Below are positions 11,269 through 22,816 of a stretch of DNA of 64,000 nt, piece by piece. Location: assembly GCF_030272615.1 (NCBI RefSeq), contig NC_081407.1, forward strand, positions 438,555,230 through 438,619,229. The letters are read 5' to 3'. Below the pieces are notes generated by a model, which was not told the origin of the DNA, ran no database searches, and saw nothing but the letters and a program-made list of their open reading frames with translations. The DNA is from Cryptomeria japonica (taxonomy: Eukaryota; Streptophyta; Pinopsida; Cupressales; Cupressaceae). How positions within the stretch are numbered: the first letter of the stretch is position 1; each line of letters opens with the position of its first letter. The position numbers and the translations under genes are program-made.

Positions 11269-13088
11269 ATGATGAAGGAAAATGTGTTAATTTTTTCAAA
11301 TTGGCGCAAAGATCCTGCCAATTTCTACCATAGACGGACACGTAGCAGAGGTATGCGGAGTCATCACTACCACAAGGGATCAATTTATAAAGAAAGGACT
11401 GACATCAGGAATGATTACCATTCATTTATGACTCGAATGGTGCTAACTGGTGACGGCAAAGGCGGCGCTAGGGAGCTGTCAACTCACATTGCCCCGAGTA
11501 AAGAGTTGTCAACTCACATTGGCCCGAGTAAAGGCTTGCACGCTTCGAGTAGATCTCCAGCCAGCGATATCTACGAGACCTTAAAGGATAATAATCACTA
11601 TGATTATTACGACCGTTTAACCCAAGTCTGGCACATTTTCCCTAACCATTTCGTCTTGAGTTTGCTTCGGCTCTACGTTCTGGCTTTCTGTCATTTTCAA
11701 ATAGAGAAGCTGGAGGATTCTAAAATGGGGGGGACAGGCTCAGACTGGAACCCAACAAAGTTGAGGAGTTCAAAGCCAAACCAACGGCCTGGTTCGTGTG
11801 CACCGAAGGAGGCATTGACAAATTCATGGAGAACATGAAGGGCAACGATGAGAGACTCTCTAAACAATTCGTGTCCTCCTGGGAGGACAGAAGGGTGACT
11901 GTGGGGGGAATCTCCTTTGAAATAAATGAAGAGGTCATAGCCTAGGCTACTGGCCTCTCAATGGAGGGTAGAAAATGGAAAAAACAGAGTCGCATTATGG
12001 ACTCTACCAGCCTTAACCAGTTTTTCCGCCACGGCGAGAACCCTGTCAAGAGGGCCGGAGGCTTTAACAAAGAGGAACTCCCACACCCTTGGGACGAAGT
12101 CTGCTACATAGTGATGAAGTATTTTACGCTCGAAGGTAGGTATGGCATTTTCTACTACTACCACCTCCCCTTCCTGAACCATTTGAGGAACAAAGACCTC
12201 ATTTCCATTTCGTTCTTTTTATTGCAATCGATGGATGCTAACGTTAAAGATATAGCTGATGCCAAAAAGAAAGGAAAATACTTTCCTATCCTGCACTAGG
12301 GCCTTATGCTCTGCCTTTTCAACTTCCACCTCGCCCTCTGCCCGCCCCATTCCATTTCTGTGCAGAATGTTAGCCCCTCGACCCAACCTCTGGCCATTAA
12401 TGATTCAAGCCCCCGTTGCACGGAACTTGGCTCCTCTAGCAAGAAAACCAAGAATCACTCCTCGGAGGAGGTCAGAACCCCTAAAAAAGTTAAAATCCAA
12501 GAAATTGATTCGGACCCGGACTTTACCGAAGACACCAACACGCCTCGCCGCTCTAGCAGATTGGCCTCTAAACCCTCTAATAAATTCCTAAGAGACCCCT
12601 CCTCCTCACACGACACGGGCAACTCCATTCCAACTGATAAAACCCCCCAGCCCCAGCACAAACATTCCCCCCTTTCTATGAGCTCAACCCATGTTTCTGA
12701 AAGCCCGACCACCTCTATGAGTCCAGAACCAGCCAATTTCCCTTCCTCGACCTTCAGGATTGAGAAAATGCTAGTTGTTGAAGAGGCCAGTAGTGTGAAG
12801 GAAGAAAATCCCAACCTGGCAGAGCTCGGGAAAAAGATAGAAGCCCTCTTTGACAACCTACAAGTGATTACCAGCAGACTGGAGGCGACGGAGTCCAAGA
12901 TGCATGATGTGTCTAAATTCGCTCTGAATGTCATGAGATGCTCGACCACTACTCTGTGCCTTTTGCAAGATAGCGCGGACAAAGGTAAAGGCAAGGAGGA
13001 CGAGGACTTTAAAGGCCTGTTCAAGTTCCTCACTAAGGAATGGGCTAAGAAGTTGTTCCCTAAGAAGAGCCGTGGGAAAATGAATTAA
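11269..13088 (+). pseudogene. LINE third ORF (ORF3), no known LINE function
   Basis: An ATG at 11269 overlaps the ORF2 stop (ATGA). Its frame is open for about 150 codons up to a G-run at 11727-11733, where a one-base loss moves coding into the next frame. The shifted frame then runs to TAA 13086, interrupted only by TAG at 11943 and 12297. The middle (about 11740-12330) contains AWFVCTEGGIDKFMENMKG, EVIAQATGL-like text with the Q as TAG, and GRYGIFYYYHLPFLNHLR. It resembles globular retroelement-associated proteins rather than gag or pol. The C-terminal third is serine/proline-rich with a basic PKKVKIQ stretch and ends in a predicted helical, lysine-rich tail. It lies inside the target-site duplications, so it moved with the LINE. 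A later start at ATG 11725 is possible. Function unknown. Confidence 0.65.
11473..11532 (+). repeat. 30-bp tandem duplication in ORF3
   Basis: Two copies of a 30-bp unit beginning GAGCTGTCAACTCACATT (second copy GAGTTGTC...) lie head to tail with two differences. Being a multiple of three it keeps the ORF3 frame open, giving a duplicated ten-residue peptide (ELSTHIAPSK / ELSTHIGPSK). Confidence 0.9.
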
Positions 13089-13374
13089 TTTTCTGCATGT
13101 GGAGAAGTTTTTTGTCTATGCGGTGTAGTAGGTTGGATAGGTCTAGTTTCGGCTTATGTTTATATTTTAATGCTTATAGCCCTACGTGGCACTGGAAGTA
13201 TACTCTGACTGGTAGTATTTTATTGCTGATAAACTCTCGTAAGATGGTTTTTGTTTTTGATAGAGGTAAAAGGTTGCTTCTGTGTTGATTGTTTGTGGAC
13301 AATGGTCCTTCCATTGTTCTCTTAATTGTACCCATGGGTCAGCCCCCTCGTTTTTGGCTGCTTTTATTATCAAA
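13089..13374 (+). other. LINE 3' untranslated region
   Basis: This stretch follows the ORF3 stop and ends TTTTATTATCAAA at the right duplication. It contains CCCATGGGTCAGCCCCCTCG near the end. There is no long poly(A) tail; the element ends in a very short A run, which overlaps the duplication. Confidence 0.6.
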
Positions 13375-13391
13375 AACTATTAAATAAACAA
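13375..13391 (+). repeat. Right target-site duplication of the LINE
   Basis: This is the perfect second copy of the 17-bp sequence at 5344-5360. Confidence 0.88.
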
Positions 13392-16391
13392 ACAAATTCA
13401 TAGTTTACTTTTAGGTATTTATTAATACATTCATAATATCTATCACATCTTACAATAAATTACTAATAAAATGGATATAAAAAACTAGCTCTCCAGTTAT
13501 TGAGGACTTATAGTATTTTTTCTTATTTCATTACCATCTACAATGTCATATATCTAATATATAATGTATTGAGCTCTTTTATATTATAACTTTATTTTTT
13601 TTAATTACTTCAATTAATATTGAGAATGTTGTGATTTCTGTCTTAAATAAAGTGGCCAAAGAAATATGATAAGATTGTGTGGTGATTTAAAATATGTTCA
13701 ATGATCTAAAAGCAACATTTCAAGATGTGAGTGAAGAACCTTTTATAAACTAAATATTATTTCAAGTTTGATATTAACAAAATTAATTAAGAATAATGTT
13801 TAAAAAGTTCTAAACGAAGCTAAACACTAGACTAAAAGGTTTGATTGCCTACAAATAAGTGGGAGCTATATACAATAAGTTTTTCATAATTTACGAGCAC
13901 AAAAAAAATTACATAAGATATTTTACATTTACCTTTAAGATAATAATTATGATACATCATTCAAATAAAGAAATATGATAAAATCCCACCTTCATTTCTT
14001 TTTATTGAATTACCAAAAATATTAAAATCTTATCATTATAAAACCACATTAAGAATATTATTACTTAGAATTTATAAAGTCCTCAAATTGTATAAAGTTA
14101 ATAGTCTTTTTATTGAATTACCAAAAATATTAAAATCTTATCATTATAAAACCACATTAAGAATATTATCACTTAGAATTTATAAAGTCCTCAAATTGTA
14201 TAAAGTTAATAGTCCTTCCAAGATCATAATGGACACTATAAACTCTAATTTAGTTGACTTGGTATGGCTCTAAATGCATTTGTACTCTATGATGAAGATC
14301 ATTTGATTTAAAGGGGATTAGGGTAAGTGAAAAATAATATGTTTGTGGACTATTTGTGAAGGTATCTTATACACAAATTGGTGTGTTGTTTAGTTGTGAT
14401 TTGAAAAATTATCTTTATAAATTAGTGACATTTAAAAAAAAAAGAAGATTATAATTTTCGATTATTTATGATAACTATTTTTCCTATGATTATCAATAAT
14501 AAGAGATTAGATGATGAGAAGTAGTTAATTAGTTTTGATGTGCTCTCTCTCTCCACTAAGATTTCTATTTGTAAGGTAGCATGTAGAAGTCTTTGAAAAA
14601 AATTGATGATTAGACAACTTACCTTGCCAAACTCAACTTATGAGAGAGAAAAAGTCTAGCAATGCACTCACCTCTTTAATTGTAGCAAATTTATCCATAG
14701 AGTATTTTAAATAATCTTACCAATTTTTTTTCATATTGAAATCAGAACGGTGGATGATGAAAGCACAAAACTATATCACACTAATTATAAAGGAAACGGA
14801 CAATATTGATCCAACTTTTTAACTTGAATCATATGTATGTTTTAAATTTTGAAATGGGGTAAACTGAAGATATGAGATTTTTAGTGTATTCTATATTTGT
14901 ATTTAAAATAAATAAAAATAATAATTAGATGCAGTTTTTTGTAATACTAACACTACAATTTAATTACTTAAAATTTAAAATTTGAGGTTTACAGGCCTCC
15001 ACTTTATATAGGAAATTCATTTTTTATTTTTATTTTTAAATTTTATATTATGAACTTGAAACTTAAGGTCATACATTAAAAAAATTGTAAATCAAATCTT
15101 AACAAATATTTGAAGTGAAATGTGTTGACATACAACACTTATTATTAGACTCCACTTTTTTTATTGACTATACATACACACATACATACATATACTTGAT
15201 ATTTTCAACTTTTGAATGCATTTATCAATTATGTTCTACTTTTTTATCAATAAAATATTGAAGTACATTAAAAAGTTGAATAGCAAGAGTTGACACTTAA
15301 ATTTCCACCCTAGATGTCATTTTAAGGATTTGAATTTGGTTTCCAAAAAATTTAAATTATTTTCAATGATCATCTAAATTTATTATAATATTTTTATGAG
15401 TGACTAAACTAAGCCCATTCATATCAACATCTACTATGCTTGTGAAATTTCTTCAACTTAATAATTCATGCTCATGATCTAATTACCTCATTTTGTTAAT
15501 GGTGCATTGTAGAAGCCAATTCAAAATGTAAGCTTTGGGTGTCACAACCCCAATTACTTATTAATCATCTTTTGAGGGTATTTATTAGCATAATAGTTCT
15601 ATCCACAAACGAAAAATGCAACCTTTAAATTTTTCCGTGGTCCTTCTACACACCACATTTAAGGTGTTCTTAGAAATTTGATCATTTTGATCTTCATTTG
15701 AGAGAATTATATAGGTCCCTAAACAGGTAAAATAATCACCTCCTTAATCTCATGGTTAAGGAGATCATCTAAAAAGGGTTTCATGATCTATCAATTAAAT
15801 ACGAAAAAAATATAATGTATCTAGTGATTGATCTCTATATGAAGGGGATGCAAACAAACTCTATAATGTGTCAAATGGATCATCACATTATAGGGAAAAT
15901 AATGCTTAGTGCAATGTAATAGTTGTATTATTGTATCCTCAAAATGAAAATATGTATTGTAATAGTGTTAAGGATTAGAGGAAAGAGGTTCCCAAAGTTC
16001 TATCTATTTGTACCATAGGCAAGCTCTATAATCTCATCCTTGATACCCCTATTTATCTCCATTGTAGAAAGATTTGGCAAATCAATGAAAGATTATTTAA
16101 AGGAAGTTTGTCCATGTTAATGTCTACAAGACCCCATTAACTAAAATCCTTGTGGTGACAACTAGAATAGATCCTACATTGTGCTAGTCACACAAAAGAT
16201 TTTAATACTTATTATAAATATGTAAAGAAGTCAATTGAAACATTGACTACCCATTTAAAATTATATATTATAAAATACCTTTTGAAAAATTACAATAATT
16301 ATAAATCCAATAATATCAAATTTAGTGAAAATAATACCTTAACAATCGTTTAAAAGGAAGTATTTACATAATTAAATAATAAAGACTTTCT

Positions 16392-16395
<4 letters not shown>
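13392..16395. other. AT-rich intergenic spacer
   Basis: No gene or complete element is recognised. It holds a 108-bp tandem duplication (listed separately) and a CATA-rich microsatellite at about 15171-15195. The longest open stretch (14088-14273) only reads across that duplication and is not a gene. Confidence 0.6.
13997..14212. repeat. 108-bp tandem duplication
   Basis: The unit beginning TCTTTTTATTGAATTACC occurs at 13997-14104 and again at 14105-14212. The copies are nearly identical (one visible T/C change in the ATTATTACTT/ATTATCACTT part), so the duplication is recent. Confidence 0.93.

Positions 16396-16428
<33 letters not shown>
16396..16428. repeat. (AT)n microsatellite
   Basis: This is an uninterrupted TA dinucleotide run of about 33 bp. 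Confidence 0.95.
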
Positions 16429-16431
<3 letters not shown>

Positions 16432-17453
16432 AAGTCGAAATACATAGATGTCGACATCTCTATCTCTATCTTTATATAATGGATTACAACAATTGAGTAA
16501 GCATACATCTAAACCACAAGTCGCCTTTGGCTAAGCAGTCACACGCAGGAGGATTCGGTCCATTAAACCTCATCCCCAATGTAACCATTCAACAATTACA
16601 CTTCAATGAAGTTTGAAGCTTGATAACAAGAACAACAACACCACAACTTCACACCATACCAATATCGACATCTAAAAACCGAACTTAATTGAAACAAACC
16701 TCCACAAATTTTATTTCACTCATCTAATCCCATATATAAAAAAGAGTTAGTATGAGAAATAAATAAAAAAAGCAAAGCTTTAGAGACCTATGCATGGGAA
16801 GAGACCATTTCAACACTCTTTTAGGTGTTAGGAAAATAATGAAGAGATAGGTATGCATAGGTTGAGAGAAAATAAAGAGAAAAAAAGTAGACAGTTGCCA
16901 TTTTTGTCAGAAGCGTGTTGACAATGTTGGAGATTTTCGTGGGAAGAGGTGCATCGTTTGATACAAATGATCCACCCACCCCAAGTCCAATCCCATCACA
17001 GATTCCAACATCGATATATACAATGTATATATGTATTCCCAATTTCAAACATCTACTCATGGCTGCATGTGAGTCGACGTTAATGTGTTTGACCGACGGC
17101 CAAACAGGCCTCTCAAGTCGCCTCCGTAGGCAGTCGAAAGGTCTTCAGAAGAATAGGAAGATATAGTACAATCTCCACTGCAAAACACCCACAATACCAA
17201 CAAACTTAATAATAAAAATTATTGCTTTGTTTGTGCATACGTGTATGTTTTTATCATTGAGCGCACAGTTTCTTATACAGATTGTAGGAGATGAATGAGA
17301 CATTGCTATATACACATGACAGGCTATATACACATGATTATAATAAGGAAATAGATGGTTGAATAGGGGCAAGGCATGATAAAATACATCGGGATGGAAA
17401 ATGTGTTGTTGTTTTCTTTTGTTTTGGTTTAGTTTGTTGATGGGTTGGGGGGT
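16429..17453. other. Upstream region of the cyclin gene, no gene seen
   Basis: The stretch is less AT-rich than the spacer to its left. Short ORFs on both strands (16821-17060, 16915-17166, 17145-17477) have no recognisable domains and overlap each other, so I do not call them. A near-exact 13-bp direct repeat, GCTATATACACAT, occurs twice at about 17304-17336. Confidence 0.45.
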
Positions 17454-17460
17454 TTTTATA
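17454..17460 (+). promoter_or_regulatory. Candidate TATA box of the cyclin D gene
   Basis: TTTTATA within GGGGTTTTTATAGAGCAAG is the best TATA-like match in the 400 bp before the coding start. It would imply a transcription start near 17485-17490 and a leader of about 350 nt containing several upstream ATGs, for example a four-codon one at 17501. This is inference from position only. Confidence 0.3.
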
Positions 17461-17841
17461 GAGCAAGAAATAGTCATGGCAGGAGGCGGAAGAAGAGAAG
17501 ATGGGCTCTGACTAGCCCTAAATCAGTATTGTCTAGACTCCTTGCTTATTATACTGGCTGAACTGCCTTCTCTTTTCCTGAGCCCAAGCTGCCATTGATG
17601 CCCTGTTTCTTATGGATTTGATTTTCACTGATCCATTGCTCTGACATTGCACACAGTGGCCATCATTCTAGAGGCTCAGTATATATCTGAAGAAGACTAA
17701 CATTTGGAAGGATACCCATGACATTCATTTCACTGAAGCTGGATTAAAATAGCAGGAAAAATGGTGGGGTATGTAGGGTGGGCCGTTGATGAGGAATGAG
17801 ATCAGCAGAGGCACAGGGGTGGTGGTATTTATTAGAGGGGG

Positions 17842-19786
17842 ATGGTCATGGCACCCAGCATAGACTGTGCTTCTAGTCTGTATTGTGCTGAAGATGCTCT
17901 GGGTTGGGATGATCATGATGATGATGAAGAAACTGGAAATTTTTATCAAGATCAGGAACACCACAATCCGGATCCTGGTTACATTGCCAGCTGCATCGGT
18001 GACCAACAGTTGTGGGATAATGGCGAAGAGCTCAAGGCTCTTGCAGAAAAGGAAAGGCTCTATGTTCCTCGCCCTGGGTATATGGAAACACTTGAAACCA
18101 ATAGTTTTGAAGCTAGAGCTCGTCAGGACGCTGTCAGCTGGATTTTGAAGGTTCATCACATACCCATTATCAATATAGAAATGGGCTTACAATGTACTAC
18201 ATTGTATTGATTTATGTAGTGTTGTCCATTTGTTTACAGTTGGCTGTTTAGATGACATTGTGTGCATTAATGTGTGTGTTTAGGTTCATGCCCATTATGG
18301 CTTCAGTCTGGCTACTGCAGTGCTGTCAATAAACTACCTCGATCGGTTTCTGTCTACAACTTGCTTGCAGGTATTGAGAAGCCCATGGTTTCTTCTGATC
18401 ATGTCTCTGAAATTGTAACTTGTGCATTTATTGTCTTAGTAGTGGGCATGTGGATTCTTGTAAAATTGTAGCTTGTGCATTTACTGTCTTCATATTGGGT
18501 TTGTGGATTCTTGTGATTGTCTCTGAAATTATAGATTTGTAGCATTTACTGTCATAATATTGGACATGTGGGTTCTTGTGATAATGTCTATAAAACTTAT
18601 GATCCTGTAACATTATCTGTTGGAACACTGGATAAATGGGTTCTTGTGGTGATGTCAGTAATTTTTTTATCTTGTAGCATTTTCTCTCTTAAGGTTTAAC
18701 AATGGAGAAATGCAATGCAGGAAGATAAGCCCTGGATGACCCAACTTACAGCTGTGACTTGCCTATCCTTGGCTGCCAAAGTGGAGGAGATCGAGGTTCC
18801 CCTCCTCCTCGACCTGCAGGTAATTTATGCTTTAGCTTCGATGTATGTACATAGAGATAGTGAAAATGTAAGTACCAAGTTCCTTTTGCTTTTCATTGGA
18901 TTGCATACTCAAAGCTGTAATGAATGTAAACAATGTGACCAGGTTGAGGAGGCCAAGTACATATTTGAATCTCGCACCATTCAGAGAATGGAGCTCCTTG
19001 TGCTCAGCTCCCTCCAATGGCGAATGACCTCTGTCACAACCCTTTCCTACATTGAACTTGCCACTCGTATGCTTAGCTTGGAGAGTCCTCACAGATGGAT
19101 TTTCATAATGCGTTGCAACGATCTGTTAATAAATACTCTGAAAGGTATGTAAGTACTCAATGCAGTATGCTGATCTAGTTAATGCCAATTTCAGGTGGTC
19201 TATAACCTTTTTCACGGTATCTCATGGTGGGTATTATTCAATGCAGATTCAAGGTTTCTGGGCTATCTTCCATCAGTTGTCGCTGCTGCTATAATGGTGT
19301 ATGCAATCAGGGAAATGGAACACATCAATGCTAACAAGAACGAGAACGCCCTGCTAGATGCCCTAAGCACTGACAAGGTGAGAATGAATGAATGATTGAT
19401 TTTAATGACGTCCACAAGAAAGAAAGAACATTTGGTTGAATTGTTCAAGACTAAGTTACACATTCCTTTTGTCTTTCTAATCGTCGTTTCATATCAATTT
19501 GGGTGTTCAGGAGGCATTTGATGGGTGCATAGCCCTCTTATCTCTGGAATCTTCCATCAACAACAGTTTCTCTGTGGGGTTGAAAAGAAAGTGCAGAAAC
19601 AGCAGTGGCAACATCCCTATACCCTGCAGTCCTAGTGGGGTATTGGATGCTACCTTCAGCTGTAACAGTGGGCAGAGCACCCCTGGATCATGCCACTCCC
19701 CTGCCAGCATTTTCTGCATTTCGCCTGCCATGATCAAGAGGAGAAAGGTTGATGAATTTTGTACCCAAGGAATTATAGAGGATTGA
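17842..19786 (+). CDS. CYCD: D-type cyclin, six exons
   Basis: Binds cyclin-dependent kinase and targets retinoblastoma-related protein to start the G1/S step in the nucleus. Exons 17842-18150, 18284-18370, 18721-18819, 18943-19144, 19247-19377 and 19511-19786 join into one frame of about 367 residues, the usual CYCD length. All introns are GT-AG; phases are 0,0,0,1,0. The N-terminus has SLYCAED, an LxCxE motif for RBR binding, followed by an acidic stretch. The cyclin N box spans about residues 90-200 with RQDAVSWILKV, SINYLDRFLS, LTAVTCLSLAAKVEE and FESRTIQRMELLVLSSLQW. The cyclin C domain follows with RFLGYLPSVVAAAIM. The tail has CSPSGVLDA, several SP/TP sites and a KRRK basic patch. ATG 17848 (GTCATGGC) is an alternative start two codons in. 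The gene looks intact. Subclass within CYCD is not decided. Confidence 0.95.
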
Positions 19787-20460
19787 ACAAGTTTCAGATG
19801 TTAAGCCCATTAATCTCTATATGTATCGCCCACAAAGAACTCTGTTGGCAGCAGCCAGTCTGCCATTAATTAGATCTAAATTATATATCTAAATTTCAAT
19901 CAATCAGACATACAGTACAGGAAAAGCCTTATGTTCAGAGAAATCATTAATTTTCAAGTTTATATAATGCTTTTCTTTGATCGAAATCCTGTGCTGCATT
20001 GCTAATTTAGATGCCATTAAAACATCAATATAGCATCCCGAGAAGAAACCGAAATCAAGAGCCCACTAACCATTTTTTCATGGATGAATGACTGGCTAGG
20101 ATTTTGAGAAACACTCGGGTCAATAGTGGTCACAATTTGCAAGAATTGCTATGTTTATGTGCAAAAGATTTGGAATCGATATTGTCGGCCACCCATGGAT
20201 TGGATAGAGACTAGGGAAGGGAGTTGGCCTAGCTACCTCGACTAATGAGCCAGCCTTACCCCATCTTTTTTTTCCTCCCTCTGCACGTTTCCATACATTC
20301 ATTTCAATCTGCCAACTGTGTGAAAGAGAGCTCTGTCGTTTCAAAGCAAATATGGGCCACTCCATATCTACTTTTACACTTTCAACAACTGCCCTTTGTG
20401 AAATGGACAGTTGCTGAAACAGAAAACCTCATTCCTTCCCAGTAACCTTCCTAAAATCTT
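19787..20460. other. 3' flank of the cyclin gene
   Basis: The 3' UTR is expected here. No clear AATAAA signal was seen directly after the stop; AT-rich near-upstream elements lie around 19880-19900. Short overlapping ORFs at 20120-20445 on both strands have no recognisable features. Confidence 0.4.
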
Positions 20461-21829
20461 CCCTTTTTACTTGTTGATAGAGTTTTGATACCTACCTGTT
20501 GATCATTAAAAAATGTGTTTGAGTTGACATTCTACTGTTTAGATGGTTGGGGTAAATTCCTAGAATTATTGTCTTTGGGTAAGTTGGGCTCCAAATTCCA
20601 ATTTTGAGAACACAGCGTTTTGGGGTCTTTCTATATCTAAGTAGTATTCTTAGATTTTAATTTCATCATGAATGTGAAATCAATTGAAATCAGGTGTTCT
20701 ATTATTTTGTAAATGTATTTTTGTTGATGCTAAATGTCTTATTTAGATATTAAATTAATAGGTTTTTGCTGTTTGTATTAAAAATATAGATAATCAGATT
20801 TATAATACAATTGTTTTTCATATTTAAGTGATAATTCCTCTTACTTTTAAGGAATGAAATTGTAAATGTAGATTTTAATATGTTTTTTTTATTGCCCTTA
20901 AAGAGACAATATCATTGCATTGTTCAATTCAACTTGTTTGATACATAAATAGTTCTTTACTCTTAATCCACTAGCCAAATCTCTTTATACACTTAGCCAA
21001 TATTCTTCAACACCTCTAGGTACCCCTACTATCTTAGACTAGGTTGTATGACATGACCTTACTATTGATGATTATACAATGATTTAATCCACCATATTCA
21101 AATTGTAATTTTCTTGTTCTCAAGTCAATATATTAGTGAACATAGCAAAAATCTTGAGTTGAGTAACTAATGTCATGCACCTATGAACATTCTTAGGTCA
21201 TTAGTAGACAACTAGAAATAACAAAACCACTTGAATGGCATTTGATTATAGAAAAGTTTTAAAAACATCATCTTTACATATTTACTAGTTCATTAGGTAT
21301 CATCATATCACATTTGCTTGTGTGACATTTGTGATATTCAATTTTCGTATCTAGAGGCTTGACTTGTGTCCAAGATAAGTTCAGGAGATTACCTTTTTGC
21401 CTATAAAGTAATCAATAGAATTTGTATTCAATGAGGATCATAAGATGTTGGTGGAGCAAATCCTACAAGTCATCAACATAGGAAGTGACCACACAATAAG
21501 GATTAGGATGAAGGATGTTATCCACTCCAAAATTAGATTGCATGATCATGACCTTGTCCACATCACCAACAATCTTGTAGCATATATGTCATAGTATTTT
21601 GGTCCATGTTCCAAATTCAAATCCATATTTTAATCACTTGTAACAACACAATAATAGTAAGTCAATATCAAAAGGTTAAAAGTGTCTCATCATCTAAAGC
21701 ATCTAAGTATTGTTATCCCTCTCTATCTTATCAATTCTTAGCTCATTTGGTTTAGATTCAATTTGTTTATACTTTTTATTATTAAATTTTCATACTAGTG
21801 TAGGAGATATAAGGCATCTTAGGGTTTAA

Positions 21830-22270
21830 GATTAACACTCTATTTCCTCACATTTGGGCAAACTTGGGAATTGTTATATTTTTCTATATAGTTTGGTGAA
21901 AATCAACATTTGCACACAATTTAGAGCTTTGGTCTAGGTCATCCTTCTTTTCCTTTAAGATCATAGATCTACCATATTATGCTTTTGTCGCTACATCTTA
22001 GGATCCTCCAATCCTACAATCCATAACTTTTTGATATAATATATGTTTCTCTGTATGGACTATCCAAAAACCCTCAACCACAATTCATATAAATGAACAC
22101 ATGGTTCAAGATGATGATAAACGTTTTGTGCATGGTGTATGATAATGACCTAGATCTAAGTTCATTACCTCCTTGTGATGATATATAGCGATGCACTACA
22201 AAATGATTGTATTACAATGATGATGTCTTCCAAAGTGTCTATCTTCCTATTAATAGTGAAAGGGGTAATA
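21830..22270 (+). repeat. Diverged dispersed repeat, copy A
   Basis: It shares a run of ordered similar blocks with 24640-25080: a TTTAAGATC block, a block around AGGATC(T)CC(C)AA(T)CC, TATCCATA/ATCCATAAC, a CACA(A)TTCATA block, a CATGG(T/C)(G)TATAATG block, ACCTCCTTGTGAT and TGATTATATTACA/TGATTGTATTACA. Spacing is conserved, so the two are homologous but old. Confidence 0.55.
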
Positions 22271-22698
22271 AGCGTAGACTATTAATTGACTTTTCAAATG
22301 TGTACTAATTAAACTATCAATTAGATTATATCCTTTAAGAAAATAAATGTAAAAAATAATTTAGAATTAATCGAATTAATACTAATGTTTTACTTCAATA
22401 AAAACAATATTAAAAAAAACAAAAAAACTATGCCATGAAAAGAAAGTGGATGAGAGATAAAGGAGGATGAAGAAAATGTCCCTTATTCAAGGGTCCATTA
22501 AATATGGAAGCCTATAAGATTGTGGAGAATGTGATATACAATTTTTTTAAGTTCTTAGTCAGGTATGGACATAAAAGGACATAGTTGTAGAGGTGTCTTA
22601 GTATTGAAAACATAAAGTATTAGAATGTTGAGAACATATGCAATTAGTTTTTTTTAGGCAATTGTGGTTGCATCTAGATTGTGACAGATACAAGAGAG

Positions 22699-22816
22699 TT
22701 GTGTTAGTGTCCTTTTGTTGTATGATCATTAGATTTTAGATGTAAGAATGTTTCAAGTTGTGAAGGTTGTGGTAGTATTCTTTTGTTGTATGGCCATTAG
22801 ATTTTAGATGTAAGAT
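22699..22816 (+). repeat. 68-bp imperfect tandem duplication
   Basis: CATTAGATTTTAGATGTAAGA with the preceding TTTTGTTGTATG occurs at about 22713 and again at 22781, and the similarity extends to a GTTGTG(T/G)TAGT start in both copies. Confidence 0.8.

Larger units (their letters stand above)
6960..11272 (+). pseudogene. LINE ORF2: endonuclease, reverse transcriptase, zf-RVT, RNase H
   Basis: This is the replication protein of the LINE. The N-terminus reads SWNIRGLN, the start of an APE-type endonuclease; RDFNAAL and SDHNPLL are later endonuclease motifs. RT motifs follow: KTLGPNGFPPAFF, KLDISKAYDKVDW, GIRQGDPLSPYLF and FVDDTFLF (the usual YADD box is here FVDD). After RT comes a zf-RVT region with the CNLCKKDEESIEHLFIPCP finger at about 10319-10375. 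An RNase H domain at about 10780-11160 has FDDSAQ, LEIEGDSQ and HIFREGNRATDSMA. Breaks: TAG at 7002, 8606, 9778, 10781, 10823, 10931 and 11177; frameshifts near 7250, in a C10 run at 7678-7687, at a 40-bp triplication (8801-8920) and near 10700. The final TGA at 11270 overlaps an ATG at 11269. Confidence 0.9.
5361..13374 (+). mobile_element. LINE (L1-type non-LTR retrotransposon), full length, with an extra third ORF
   Basis: About 8.0 kb lies between two perfect 17-bp duplications. In order it carries a short 5' leader, ORF1 (5395-6963), ORF2 (6960-11272), a third ORF (11269-13088) and a 3' untranslated part of about 286 bp ending TTATCAAA directly before the right duplication. There are no terminal repeats. 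Full length is inferred from ORF1 having its start and leader inside the duplications. The element is dead: fifteen in-frame TAG codons, several frameshifts and a 40-bp triplication interrupt it. The third ORF and the total length exceed the usual two-ORF plant LINE (about 5-7 kb). Confidence 0.9.

Noticed and set aside
12455..13033. 192-codon antisense ORF over LINE ORF3
   Set aside because: It is serine/leucine-rich and mirrors the serine/proline-rich ORF3 sense frame; no start context or domain supports it.
17476..17511. 11-codon upstream ORF before the cyclin gene
   Set aside because: It starts upstream of the transcription start implied by the best TATA box, so it is probably not in the mRNA.
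21370..21500. Minus-strand YVDDL that could be a copia RT active site
   Set aside because: Neighbouring residues do not fit copia RT motifs and stops follow directly; a chance match is more likely.
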